A stretch of DNA of 38,986 nucleotides from positions 1 to 38,986 of the forward strand of contig CAZOPT010000004.1 in assembly GCA_964582055.1 (NCBI GenBank), in the 5' to 3' direction. Shown here piece by piece: positions 7,872 through 15,717 of this stretch. Every line of letters starts with the position of its first letter. Within the stretch, counting starts at the first letter, position 1. The notes beneath the pieces were generated by a model that did not search any database, had not been told where the DNA came from, and saw nothing but the letters and a program-made list of their open reading frames with translations. The DNA comes from JBKSMP01 sp964582055. GTDB taxonomy: Bacteria; Verrucomicrobiota; Verrucomicrobiia; Opitutales; UBA9783. A program made the translations under genes and the position numbers.

Positions 7872-8147
7872 TTACTTATTCTCACTTACCGCTTTTTCAA
7901 CCTTTTTAGCATGAGCAGCTGGTTTTGTTGGGAAATTCTTTTCTACTTTTTTGAAATAATAATGATCGGTAGCTTCATCATACTCCAAAATATAAGCGTC
8001 TTTACCCTTGGAAGCATCCCCCCAAAAAACAGCTGATTTACCCGTACGAGGACTTATGAAGTCTTGAGCAACATAATCAGCAATTGAAGATAAACCACTT
8101 AGAGCAAACAAAACTGCTCCTAAAACAATATATCGATTTTTTTTCAT
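7872..8147 (-). CDS. Small exported hypothetical protein
   Basis: A 91-residue protein I do not recognise. It starts MKKNRYIVLGAVLFALSGLSS, a signal peptide or N-terminal anchor, possibly cut before ADYVAQD. The following part, about 45 residues, contains the segment GKSAVFWGDASKGKDAYILE, and the tail is rich in Lys, Ala and Val (KPAAHAKKVEKAV), suggesting a flexible C-terminus. No cysteine is present, so it is not a lipoprotein. It is the first gene of a run leading through DoxX to tig. A TTGACG box preceded by AAAAGGC lies about 50 bases upstream and matches that of the strong outer-membrane-protein promoter at 9127-9155, but a good -10 is missing. Confidence 0.6.
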   Translation of the reverse strand: MKKNRYIVLGAVLFALSGLSSIADYVAQDFISPRTGKSAVFWGDASKGKDAYILEYDEATDHYYFKKVEKNFPTKPAAHAKKVEKAVSENK

Positions 8148-8289
8148 ATTAGTTTAAAGAAGTTACATTAGAAATCTTTGACTACTTCATTCACAACGTC
8201 AAGCCTTTTGAAGAAAAAGTAATCATTAGAACAAAAATGGAGAAACTTTAAAAATAACAAAGTATTTAATAAAAAACATACCAGAAAAA

Positions 8290-8366
8290 TGGCACCCTGT
8301 AGGAGATTCGAACTCCTGTTGTCGAGATGAGAACCCGATGTCCTGGACCAACTAGACGAACAGGGC
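8290..8366 (-). tRNA. tRNA-Glu(CTC)
   Basis: On the minus strand the acceptor stem GCCCTGT pairs with ACAGGGT (one G-U pair), followed by discriminator G and encoded CCA. The D arm GTCT/GGAC with GTTGGTCC is typical of tRNA-Glu. The anticodon stem TCGGG/CTCGA (one G-U pair) encloses loop TTCTCAT, giving anticodon CTC (plus-strand 8329-8331). The T arm AGGAG-TTCGAAT-CTCCT is perfect. Many compact genomes carry only tRNA-Glu(TTC), so a CTC isoacceptor is worth noting. Confidence 0.93.
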
Positions 8367-8441
8367 AAAAGAATTACAAAATAAACGTGTAATAAAATTT
8401 AAAACAAAGCAAGTCTTATTTTCATAAATTCTTTAAAACCG

Positions 8442-8468
8442 AAAAACACACCCGAAGGTGTGCTTTTT
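8442..8468 (-). terminator. Intrinsic terminator of the outer-membrane protein gene
   Basis: The minus strand reads a 6-bp stem CACACC-TTCG-GGTGTG capped by the very stable C(UUCG)G tetraloop and followed by TTTTT. It begins about 20 bases after the stop codon at 8488. The opposite strand also has a T run, so it may work in both directions. Confidence 0.88.
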
Positions 8469-8487
8469 CTAAAGTTTGTAACAACAA

Positions 8488-9078
8488 TTAGAAGTTGTAA
8501 CGCAAACCAAGCTCTAAGCTATTTTGCAAAGGAGTTTTGATCTTAGCTCCATCACCAACCTTAACTTTGCTGGTTCCGAATAAACGATAACCTGCTTCAA
8601 CAGTCCAGTTTTCGTTGATGTCATAAGCAACACCAGCCAATACTTGCCATGCGAAAACGCTCTTTCCAAATTCAGCCTTGCTAGCTCTGTCAACGAAGTT
8701 GAATTTAGCTACACCCAAACCGGCACCAACATACAAAGAACATTCTTCAGTCAAAGCATAATCATAGTAAACATTAATCATACCAGCCAAAGCATTAACT
8801 TTGTTAGTATCATCTAGATCAATATTAACATTGTCAGAACGTTTGATCTTATTTTGACGATAAGAAACTTCCAATCCTAAGCGCCATGCATCATAAGAGA
8901 CACCAAATTCAACCGCACCATTGAAACCATTTTTGTACTTGATGCTATCTTTTTTGGTCAAGATCGAGTATCCACCTTTAACTGCAACATATGGGTTGAA
9001 GGAAGAAACTGCATTTTCTGCTGCGAACAAGCTACCAGCAACTAAGCTGAAGCTACCTAATAATACTTTTTTATTCAT
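8488..9078 (-). CDS. Outer-membrane beta-barrel protein (OmpA/Opa-like barrel)
   Basis: A 196-residue porin-like protein. Residues 1-19 are a signal peptide ending SLFA before AENAV. The mature part has the pattern of an eight-stranded barrel: GGYSIL, GAVEFGVSYD, RLGLEVSYRQ, GMINVYYDYA, SLYVGAGLGVAKF, AWQVLAGVAYDI, WTVEAGYRLF and finally SLELGLRYNF, with the terminal Phe recognised by BAM. No periplasmic OmpA peptidoglycan-binding domain follows. It has the best promoter (TTGACA-17-TCTAAT) and the best terminator in the window, and its codons look more selected than those of its neighbours, so it is probably abundant. It could serve as a structural barrel, adhesin or small channel; the sequence does not decide. 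Confidence 0.85.
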   Translation of the reverse strand: MNKKVLLGSFSLVAGSLFAAENAVSSFNPYVAVKGGYSILTKKDSIKYKNGFNGAVEFGVSYDAWRLGLEVSYRQNKIKRSDNVNIDLDDTNKVNALAGMINVYYDYALTEECSLYVGAGLGVAKFNFVDRASKAEFGKSVFAWQVLAGVAYDINENWTVEAGYRLFGTSKVKVGDGAKIKTPLQNSLELGLRYNF

Positions 9079-9126
9079 TTTATTTTATCTTTCTATTTTG
9101 TCAGCCAAAATTAGCTAACATAAACT

Positions 9127-9155
9127 ATTAGAAGAAATTACAAAAATTTTGTCAA
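9127..9155 (-). promoter_or_regulatory. Strong promoter of the outer-membrane protein gene
   Basis: On the minus strand, -35 TTGACA (9150-9155) and -10 TCTAAT (9127-9132) are separated by 17 bases, one mismatch from the sigma-70 consensus. The predicted start near 9120 gives a leader of about 42 bases before the ATG at 9078. The -35 is preceded by AAAAGGC, as is the TTGACG box near 8197-8202. Confidence 0.78.
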
Positions 9156-9174
9156 GCCTTTTAGACTAAGTCTT

Positions 9175-10881
9175 TCAAAATTTGTTCAAAAATTTTTCAA
9201 AAAAGCGCGAAATATCTTGCGAATTACTAAAAGCCCACAATTTATCGGCAATAAAAGCTAAATCTTCTTTATTCAAATTACATAAAATAGACTTTAAACA
9301 TTCTACTTGATTATCATAAACACAAAAAGAACGAAAGCCCAGCGCCAACCCAACCAGAAACCCTTTAATAGAACTTGCCATTTCACCGCAAATCGTAATG
9401 GGCGTTTGTATTACGTGCGCATTTTCGTAAACCATTTTTAGCATTCTTAAAATAGAAGGATGCAAATCTCCATAACGCCTAGCTACCAAATTATTCGTAC
9501 GATCAGCCGCCAAAGTATATTGGACCAAATCATTTGTCCCCAAACTAAAAAATTGACAAAACTTACTTAAATGATCCATTAACAAAACCGCACTTGGAAT
9601 CTCTATCATAGAACCAATAGGAATAGAATCATCATAAGCAATTTTTTCATTTCTCAATTCCAATTTACATTCTTCCAATAAAGCATTAGCTTGTAACAAA
9701 TCCTCCGAGCCCGTAATCATCGGGTACAAAATCTGAACTTTACCGAAAGCACTTGCACGCAACATTGCACGTAATTGATGCTTAAAAAGCCCATCATTAT
9801 ACAAACAATACCTTATACCACGAATCCCCAAAAAAGGATTAGGCTCCTTTTGAACAGCCCCTTTTGCAATTTTATCACCACCAACATCCAATACACGCAG
9901 AACAACTGGAAAAGGGGCAAACTTTTCAACAACAGATTTATAAAATAAAAACTGCTCTTCTTCTTCAGGTATTTCATCTTTAGAAAGAAAAATAGATTCA
10001 GATCGTAACAAACCAATCCCCTTTATCTGATTTGAATTCATGAATTCTTTTGTTAAATGAGCATCATAAGAAAGCCAAAAATCTACATCTAAAACATTTT
10101 CTTGTGTTACACCTAACTTCTTTTTTCTTTCTGACTCCGTTAAATAATGATCAGCAAAAACCTTTGAAGGATTTATAAAAACTTTACCCGCAGAACCATC
10201 AACAAGTATAATGTCATGCGAAGAAACCTTCAAATGAATTCCTTCCACACCAACAACAATGGGAACATTTAAGCCACGCGCCACAATAATCGCATGAGAA
10301 TTCAAGCAAGTATTCGCCAAAACAATAGCTACGATTTCCTTATCCGATAAATCTACAACATCCGAAGGCTCAAGATTGTCTGCAACAATAATCTTACCTT
10401 GTAAATTCGCGTTTAATGGAGCTATAGAAGAAATAGAGAGCAAATTTTTCAAAATACGCGAAGTCACATCATCAAAATCTAAGCAACTTTCACGAACATG
10501 TAGCATTGCATGTCCCTTAAATTGCCGCATACAAACCTCAATAACATTTTTTAAGCAAAACTCTACATTATAAAGATTTGATTCAATCTCTTTATACAAA
10601 GCTTTTGACAAATAATTATCATCTAATAAGGCCAATTGTATTTCAAAAACTTCCGCTTCGTTTGTTCCCAATTTTTCCTTTACGTTTTTTTGACACTCCA
10701 ACAATTGAGTTTTTGTTAAATCAAGTGCAACTTGATATCGAACCCACTCAGATTCTATATCTTTGGGAGATATTCTATAACAAGGAACACCTAACAAGTC
10801 CTTCTGATAACAAAAAACCTGCCCCAAAACCTTTCCCCTTGTAATACCAATCCCTCTATAATTTCTAGAAGATTTCATCAT
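9175..10881 (-). CDS. ptsI: Phosphoenolpyruvate-protein phosphotransferase (enzyme I)
   Basis: Enzyme I takes phosphate from phosphoenolpyruvate and passes it to HPr. The N-terminal HPr-binding helical domain is followed by the swivelling phosphohistidine domain, with the active His196 in LNSHAIIVARGLNVPIVVG; the usual GG[KR]TSH lead-in is altered to TCLNSH. The PEP-binding barrel shows GIGLLRSES (usually LLRTEF), DVGGDK, EPNPFLGIRGIR, SLGTNDLVQYTLAADR and the active Cys498 in ICGEMA. Length 568 is typical. Two ATGs in tandem (10881 and 10878) could both serve. It reads toward the outer-membrane protein gene and is divergent from the symporter-kinase gene. With HPr elsewhere and no EII in the window, a regulatory PTS is plausible. 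Confidence 0.95.
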   Translation of the reverse strand: MMKSSRNYRGIGITRGKVLGQVFCYQKDLLGVPCYRISPKDIESEWVRYQVALDLTKTQLLECQKNVKEKLGTNEAEVFEIQLALLDDNYLSKALYKEIESNLYNVEFCLKNVIEVCMRQFKGHAMLHVRESCLDFDDVTSRILKNLLSISSIAPLNANLQGKIIVADNLEPSDVVDLSDKEIVAIVLANTCLNSHAIIVARGLNVPIVVGVEGIHLKVSSHDIILVDGSAGKVFINPSKVFADHYLTESERKKKLGVTQENVLDVDFWLSYDAHLTKEFMNSNQIKGIGLLRSESIFLSKDEIPEEEEQFLFYKSVVEKFAPFPVVLRVLDVGGDKIAKGAVQKEPNPFLGIRGIRYCLYNDGLFKHQLRAMLRASAFGKVQILYPMITGSEDLLQANALLEECKLELRNEKIAYDDSIPIGSMIEIPSAVLLMDHLSKFCQFFSLGTNDLVQYTLAADRTNNLVARRYGDLHPSILRMLKMVYENAHVIQTPITICGEMASSIKGFLVGLALGFRSFCVYDNQVECLKSILCNLNKEDLAFIADKLWAFSNSQDISRFFEKFLNKF

Positions 10882-11199
10882 GTTGCAGTTAAAATAATAT
10901 CACACCTAATAGAATTGCAATCTTTTTTTTAAAATTTCTTCCACAACATTTCCTGGGTAATTCGTTTACTGTTGCAACAAATCTTTCATAACTCTTTTTT
11001 CTAATTTTCTTTAATATTTTTATTCTTTTTCGTAAAAGTTACATGAAAATTTCAATCATTACTCCATCAATATTTATTTACAACACAACAACTCATTAAA
11101 GAATATATATTTTTATAAAAAAATTTAAAAACATACCATAAAGCAAAATTAAACATAAAAAGATTTGACTTTAAACAATTTCATTACTAATTCTAAGCC
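10882..11199. other. Divergent intergenic region ptsI / symporter-kinase
   Basis: 318 very AT-rich bases with no supported gene. They must hold the promoters of both flanking genes. Besides the candidate ptsI promoter, a TTGACT (11165-11170) lies 17 bases before TAATTC (11188-11193), which ends six bases before the ATG at 11200 and would give a leaderless message. A GTTGCAAC palindrome sits near 10971. Confidence 0.5.
10894..10920 (-). promoter_or_regulatory. Candidate ptsI promoter
   Basis: The minus strand has TTGCAA (10915-10920), a 15-base spacer, and TATTAT (10894-10899) preceded by TGA, an extended -10. The predicted start would be only 6-12 bases before the ptsI ATG. The spacer is short, so confidence is modest. 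Confidence 0.4.
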
Positions 11200-13836
11200 A
11201 TGCACATTTTAGATGTTTCAATCATTATTGCGTTCTTAGTAGCAATTTTATACATAGGATTAGTATCTGGGAAAAAAATTAAAACTTTTGACAATTATAC
11301 AATTGGTAACCGTAAATTTTCCGATTTTGCCATTTGTTGCACAGTAGCAGCAACCGTCATTGGCGGAAGCTCAACCATGGGGAATGTTGGCATGGTTTAT
11401 AATGTAGGAATAATACAATTTTTAGCGCAATTCGGCGGATTAATGGCATATTTTGTTGTAGGAACATTTTTAGCACGTCGATTCAGTAAATATTATGGAT
11501 GTCATTCTCTAGGTGATATTTTTTATAAAGGTTACGGAACATTCGGAAAAGTTATAGCAGGAATTGCAGGTTGTTTTTACGAAATACTTCTAGTGAGTTT
11601 GCAGTTTACAGCCATGGGAACAGCCATTAGCGTATTAACCGGTTTTTCATACATAATTAGTCTCTTAATTTCAGCTGGAATTATTCTTATTTACACAGGA
11701 CGCGGAGGAATACGCGCAGTAACTTTTACTGATGTTTTACAATTAATCGTTTTAATTGTAGCTTTTCCAATTCTCTTAATATCTGTCCTTGGTGATATTG
11801 GAGGTTTACATGCGCTCATGGAACGTTTACCAAAATCGCATTTAACAATAATGAATGAACACCTTCCACGATATTTATTTTTTATGATTTTTATAGTACC
11901 AACACTCGCTCCACACCATATACAACGTTTGTTAATGATGAGAAATGGTAATCAAGGTGTAAAAGCTTATCGAAATGTAACGGCGATTTGCTTGTTTTTA
12001 GCAATTGTAGTAGTGTTTTTGGGTTTATCCGCAAAGGTTTTACTTCCCGATTTAGAGCAATATGATGATGCACTACTTACACTGATCATTAATTATTTAC
12101 CAACAGGTATTTTTGGAATAGCAGTTATCGGCATTTTAGCAGTTTTAATGTCTACAGCAGATTCTTATCTAAACATTGGAAGTATCATGTTAGTTAATGA
12201 TCTTATGGTACCTTATTTCAACTATAAAAAAAGAGATTTTTCAGATGCAGAAAAACTTAAATGGGCCCGTCGATTCTCTTTATTTATAGGATTAGGTGCC
12301 ATTATTTTTGCAAGTTTGCGCATCGGTATATTTGAATTGGGAATTTTAATTGAAGGTTTTTGGTTTTCTGCAATGCTAGTGCCTTTATATTTCCTGGTTT
12401 TTAACATGAAATTACCAATTAAACATTTTATTTTAAGTGCTAGTATTGGTTTATTTACTTTTATTTTTTGGGAAAACTTCATGAAACCTATAACTAATAT
12501 TGATAGTATTTTCCCAGGATTTCTTTCCAATATAATAATAGTATTTTTATTTTACATCCTGGGGGGACGTCAGAAAGTTTTTACAAAAAAAGAATTAGAC
12601 CATTTTCGTTATATTGAAGAAAAACAAACTGAAAAACATCCCAATTTTCAAGATTTACAAACTAAGAATAATACGTTTTTAGGTTTATGTCTTATATTTT
12701 TACAACTCATGCCTTTGGTACTTGAACCCAATAATTTGACCTATTCAAAGCTTTTGTTAATACTCATCAATAGTACTATGGCAATATTGCTTGTCTTTGG
12801 AAGTTCATTAGAGATATTTGCAAAACAAAATCGCTTAAAATGGTTGAAGTTAACAACGTTATTTTTCTGTTTGCCGATTACGTCCGCTTACCTCTTTCTG
12901 ACGTCTACTGAAAATGGATTAAGTATAATAGCCCTATTATTGTCCTTCATCGTTATGTTTTTAAGTGTTGAAAAGCAATATGAAGGTAAAATTATTTCAG
13001 TTTGTTTAGTAACTGCATTAATAACGACTATTATTTATTTCAAAACAAATTGTACGTTTTGCTGGCCTGAAATGTTTTACTGGCAACATACTTTCTATCT
13101 ATTTGGATACCTCGCTGTTCTACTTTTACTACATTCCAATTTAAACACTTTACGAAAAGAAAAAGAATTGGCAGTTTACTTAGAACGTTACAATATTGCT
13201 CGTAGTTTATCGCATGACATCATTACTCCGTTAATGGTTCTACGTCTGCTGCTTACCGATAAAAGCCCCAATAAACTGGATGAAAAAGAATGTAAACTTG
13301 TAACTAGTACGCTTGAAGAAATGGGGGCTTGTTTAGATGATTTTATCTCTGGAAGTTTAAAAAGCTATGACCAATTAACCTTAGAAAGCATTAATCAAAA
13401 CGTCATCAGTTGTATCGAAAAAAACAAAGTTTTATATAAAACAATAACAGTTCAAATGCAAGCAAAAGAAAATGTATTTGCTCGCGTGGATAGTCAATTA
13501 TTTCGAAGAACCTTAAACAATTTGATAGGTATTTGTATGGAGGCTTTACCTGAAGCCAGCAATACAGTTGTTATATCTGTTGGTCAAGATAAGTTCGGCA
13601 ATAAACAAATTCTATTAAAAAATGATTTAGGTAGCTTTTCCGCTAAAAAAATGGAAAGAGTTCTTAATAAAAATCAAAAACTAAGTGATGAATTACGATT
13701 TGGTATCGGTTTTCAAGAACTTCAAAATATTGTTCAAACTTGGCACGGAAAATTAGGAGTTTTATCCAATGATAATGAAGCTACTATTCAAATACTTTTG
13801 CCTAACGAAAAGAATCAATACATTATCGAATTTTAA
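11200..13836 (+). CDS. Sodium/solute symporter fused to a histidine-kinase-like module
   Basis: An 878-residue fusion. Residues 1-455 are a sodium:solute symporter (SSS, PutP/PanF-type) with about 12-13 membrane helices; family marks include YTIGNRKFSDF, GRGGIRAVTFTDVLQ (167-181) and the sodium-site segment MSTADSYLNIGS (317-328). Residues 490-648 add about six further hydrophobic helices. A dimerisation/phosphoacceptor segment follows, with His672 in RSLSHDIITPLMVLR, then an ATPase-like domain (about 750-868). Its G2 part, FGIGFQELQNIVQTWHGKL, is recognisable, but the N box reads LNNLIGICMEAL, lacking the usual second Asn, and the G1 box DxGxG reads NDLGSFS. The layout resembles CbrA-type transporter-sensors, which couple solute uptake or sensing to signalling. 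No response regulator is in the window. It may be a catalytically weak or dead sensor. Confidence 0.85.
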   Translation: MHILDVSIIIAFLVAILYIGLVSGKKIKTFDNYTIGNRKFSDFAICCTVAATVIGGSSTMGNVGMVYNVGIIQFLAQFGGLMAYFVVGTFLARRFSKYYGCHSLGDIFYKGYGTFGKVIAGIAGCFYEILLVSLQFTAMGTAISVLTGFSYIISLLISAGIILIYTGRGGIRAVTFTDVLQLIVLIVAFPILLISVLGDIGGLHALMERLPKSHLTIMNEHLPRYLFFMIFIVPTLAPHHIQRLLMMRNGNQGVKAYRNVTAICLFLAIVVVFLGLSAKVLLPDLEQYDDALLTLIINYLPTGIFGIAVIGILAVLMSTADSYLNIGSIMLVNDLMVPYFNYKKRDFSDAEKLKWARRFSLFIGLGAIIFASLRIGIFELGILIEGFWFSAMLVPLYFLVFNMKLPIKHFILSASIGLFTFIFWENFMKPITNIDSIFPGFLSNIIIVFLFYILGGRQKVFTKKELDHFRYIEEKQTEKHPNFQDLQTKNNTFLGLCLIFLQLMPLVLEPNNLTYSKLLLILINSTMAILLVFGSSLEIFAKQNRLKWLKLTTLFFCLPITSAYLFLTSTENGLSIIALLLSFIVMFLSVEKQYEGKIISVCLVTALITTIIYFKTNCTFCWPEMFYWQHTFYLFGYLAVLLLLHSNLNTLRKEKELAVYLERYNIARSLSHDIITPLMVLRLLLTDKSPNKLDEKECKLVTSTLEEMGACLDDFISGSLKSYDQLTLESINQNVISCIEKNKVLYKTITVQMQAKENVFARVDSQLFRRTLNNLIGICMEALPEASNTVVISVGQDKFGNKQILLKNDLGSFSAKKMERVLNKNQKLSDELRFGIGFQELQNIVQTWHGKLGVLSNDNEATIQILLPNEKNQYIIEF

Positions 13837-13857
13837 GGATTGCTTAGTTTAACTTTA

Positions 13858-13885
13858 AGAATGAACTTTATAAAAAGTTCATTCT
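13858..13885. terminator. Bidirectional hairpin between symporter-kinase and ogt
   Basis: A perfect 12-bp stem AGAATGAACTTT / AAAGTTCATTCT with loop ATAA, starting 22 bases after the symporter-kinase stop and 20 bases beyond the convergent ogt stop. The T run (GTTTTT) comes a few bases after the stem on the plus strand. Confidence 0.75.
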
Positions 13886-13905
13886 AGAAAGTTTTTATAA
13901 TTTTC

Positions 13906-14367
13906 TTAATTAAAGCACTCAAAATCCAATAATTGTTGTTTTAATTTTAAGCCGCTTGCGTATCCAACTAACTTACCGTTAGACCCAATAACACGATGGC
14001 AAGGAATAATAATAGGAACTGGATTATAATGATTAGCCCTACCAACAGCTCGTACAGCTTTAGGATTTCCAATCGCAATAGCAATTTGTTGATATGTCCG
14101 AGTTTCTCCAAAAGGTATTTGCCGAAGCACATTCCAAACTTTCAATTGAAACGCTGTACCCTTTAAATCTAGCGGAAGATTACATTGAGGTTTTGCTTTG
14201 GCAAAAAAGGCATCCAAATAATGTTTTGCGGCCCCTAAATAAGGATGCTGATGTTCTTCTCCATAGAATTTAGCATTAAAAAGAAATCGAATTGTACAAA
14301 TCCCTTTTTCGGTAGTACAAATTTGCAAATTTCCAACAGGAGAATTATATGTAGCATAAAACAGCAT
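13906..14367 (-). CDS. ogt: Methylated-DNA-[protein]-cysteine S-methyltransferase
   Basis: This suicide repair protein moves alkyl groups from O6-alkylguanine in DNA to its own cysteine. The acceptor is Cys123 in IIIPCHRVIG, followed by the conserved GYASGLKLKQQLL. The DNA-binding helix has RAVGRANHYNP with the Arg that flips out the base, and the lead-in VWNVLRQIPFGETRTYQQIA is typical. Length 153 fits an Ogt/MGMT protein without an AdaA regulatory domain. It starts three bases after tsaE, as the last gene of a CPBP-tsaE-ogt unit closed by the hairpin at 13858-13885. A paralogous Ada cannot be excluded elsewhere. Confidence 0.94.
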   Translation of the reverse strand: MLFYATYNSPVGNLQICTTEKGICTIRFLFNAKFYGEEHQHPYLGAAKHYLDAFFAKAKPQCNLPLDLKGTAFQLKVWNVLRQIPFGETRTYQQIAIAIGNPKAVRAVGRANHYNPVPIIIPCHRVIGSNGKLVGYASGLKLKQQLLDFECFN

Positions 14368-14370
14368 TTT

Positions 14371-14793
14371 TTAAGAAAATACAACACGAATTTTGCGAAA
14401 ATTTTCAGGTAAAATTTCGAGCGTAATATGAGCATCAAAACAAATGGGAAGATTTAAGCATTCTGGCCATTCAACAACAATGCAAAATGGCGGAACACAA
14501 AGATCATCCCAATCAAATGGATTTTTTATATCGGGTTTAAGTCGGTAAGCATCGATATGAATAAGTGTTCGATCGCCTTTATGTACATCCAAAATGCTAA
14601 AGGATGGACTTTTAACAGTATTAATATGCCAAGCTTTACCTAAAGCTCGTGTAAATGTTGTTTTTCCGGCTCCCAATGTTCCATGAAGCGCTATCGAATA
14701 CTCACTGGGACATTGCCTAGCAAACCTTTGGGCGTAATTTGAAAAATCAGATTCGGTTTTTGCTATATAATCTATAGGTATATCTTCCATCAT
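14371..14793 (-). CDS. tsaE: tRNA threonylcarbamoyladenosine biosynthesis ATPase TsaE
   Basis: TsaE is the ATPase that resets the TsaB-TsaD complex during synthesis of t6A37 in ANN-decoding tRNAs. Walker A is GTLGAGKT (38-45), followed by the characteristic VKSPSFSIL (switch I), LIHIDAYRL (Walker B-like) and VVEWPE. At 140 residues it has normal length. Two ATGs in tandem start it: the first (14793) overlaps the CPBP stop as ATGA, the second (14790) follows directly; both imply translational coupling. TsaB, TsaC and TsaD are not in the window. Confidence 0.93.
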   Translation of the reverse strand: MMEDIPIDYIAKTESDFSNYAQRFARQCPSEYSIALHGTLGAGKTTFTRALGKAWHINTVKSPSFSILDVHKGDRTLIHIDAYRLKPDIKNPFDWDDLCVPPFCIVVEWPECLNLPICFDAHITLEILPENFRKIRVVFS

Positions 14794-15599
14794 TTTGCCA
14801 TAAAAATAAGTATAAAATTAGTACCATTAAAAAGCGCATGCAGACCGATATTCGTTCGTAAATCTCCTGTTTTTACATAATAATAACCTAACCAATAACC
14901 TAAAAAAAGCAAAGGTAAAAACGAAGCAAAATGTTGATGACTTACAGCAAAAATAAACGCACTTACCCATAAAGCTTTACGCAGAGACATGTGCACACTT
15001 AAAAAACGCAAAAGTATACCCCTAAAAAATAATTCTTCACAAATAGGCGCAAGAACAATGATACTTGTCCCTATAAATACTTTTGTAAGAAACAAAGTTT
15101 CATTCTCGGCCAATAAACGAATAATAGGTTGTGTTTCTATAACGATTGGCAAGCCGTAATAAACCATTAGAAGCATTCCATAATACCAAAAAACAGTCAC
15201 TAAAAACAATAAAGGTAGACTTTCACAATAGCCCACAAAAGCCCATTTACACCAATTGTTTTTAGAAAAATTTGGACATAAATTTTCACCTATTAAAGGA
15301 TTTTTTTTAATTAAAAAATATAAAAAAACACACAAAACAAGTTCGCTAATAAAAGCTAAAAACAAGCTCAAATCTAAATGCGAAACCTCTGTTACTTTTC
15401 TAAACAATAAAACTCCTATTTGTTGGATAAAAAACGGAATTAACAAAAAACAAAAAAAAGGGAAAAAAACTCTACATCCACTTATATTAAGAGGAAATAA
15501 ATGGAAAGACGTATTTTCTTTTTTCAATAAGCACTGAATGAACGATGTTAGCCCAAAAATAAAACAAAAAAATACCCAAAACAAACAGATCTGTTGCAT
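14790..15599 (-). CDS. CPBP family intramembrane metalloprotease
   Basis: A 269-residue membrane protein of the CAAX-protease/bacteriocin-processing (CPBP, Abi) family. It has about eight hydrophobic helices. The three conserved motifs are in the C-terminal half: EELFFRGILLRF (paired Glu and Arg), FAVSHQHF (first His), and NIGLHALFNGTNF (second His and Asn), which form the active site in the membrane. Bacterial members process peptides or act in immunity to bacteriocins, but many have no known substrate, and the context (tsaE, ogt) does not help. The gene is divergent from glgA and overlaps tsaE by four bases. Confidence 0.85.
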   Translation of the reverse strand: MQQICLFWVFFCFIFGLTSFIQCLLKKENTSFHLFPLNISGCRVFFPFFCFLLIPFFIQQIGVLLFRKVTEVSHLDLSLFLAFISELVLCVFLYFLIKKNPLIGENLCPNFSKNNWCKWAFVGYCESLPLLFLVTVFWYYGMLLMVYYGLPIVIETQPIIRLLAENETLFLTKVFIGTSIIVLAPICEELFFRGILLRFLSVHMSLRKALWVSAFIFAVSHQHFASFLPLLFLGYWLGYYYVKTGDLRTNIGLHALFNGTNFILIFMAK

Positions 15600-15673
15600 A
15601 TTGTACTTAGTTTATAAAACAGTTTTTATTGTTTTGGCGAGATAAAATATAGAAAAAAGTAAATTTATAGAAC

Positions 15674-15702
15674 TTGCCATTTTTAGTAAAACTAGCTATA
15701 GT
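15674..15702 (+). promoter_or_regulatory. Promoter of glgA
   Basis: TTGCCA (15674-15679) and TATAGT (15697-15702) with a 17-base spacer make a good sigma-70 promoter. The predicted start near 15709 leaves about nine bases before the ATG at 15718, containing a minimal GGA. Confidence 0.65.
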
Positions 15703-15717
15703 TTTAATGGAAATACA

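Noticed and set aside
11043..11099. An 18-codon frame beginning MKISIITPS, like the start of many family 2 glycosyltransferases
   Set aside because: The likeness covers only nine residues and the frame stops at once; no remaining glycosyltransferase motif follows in any frame.
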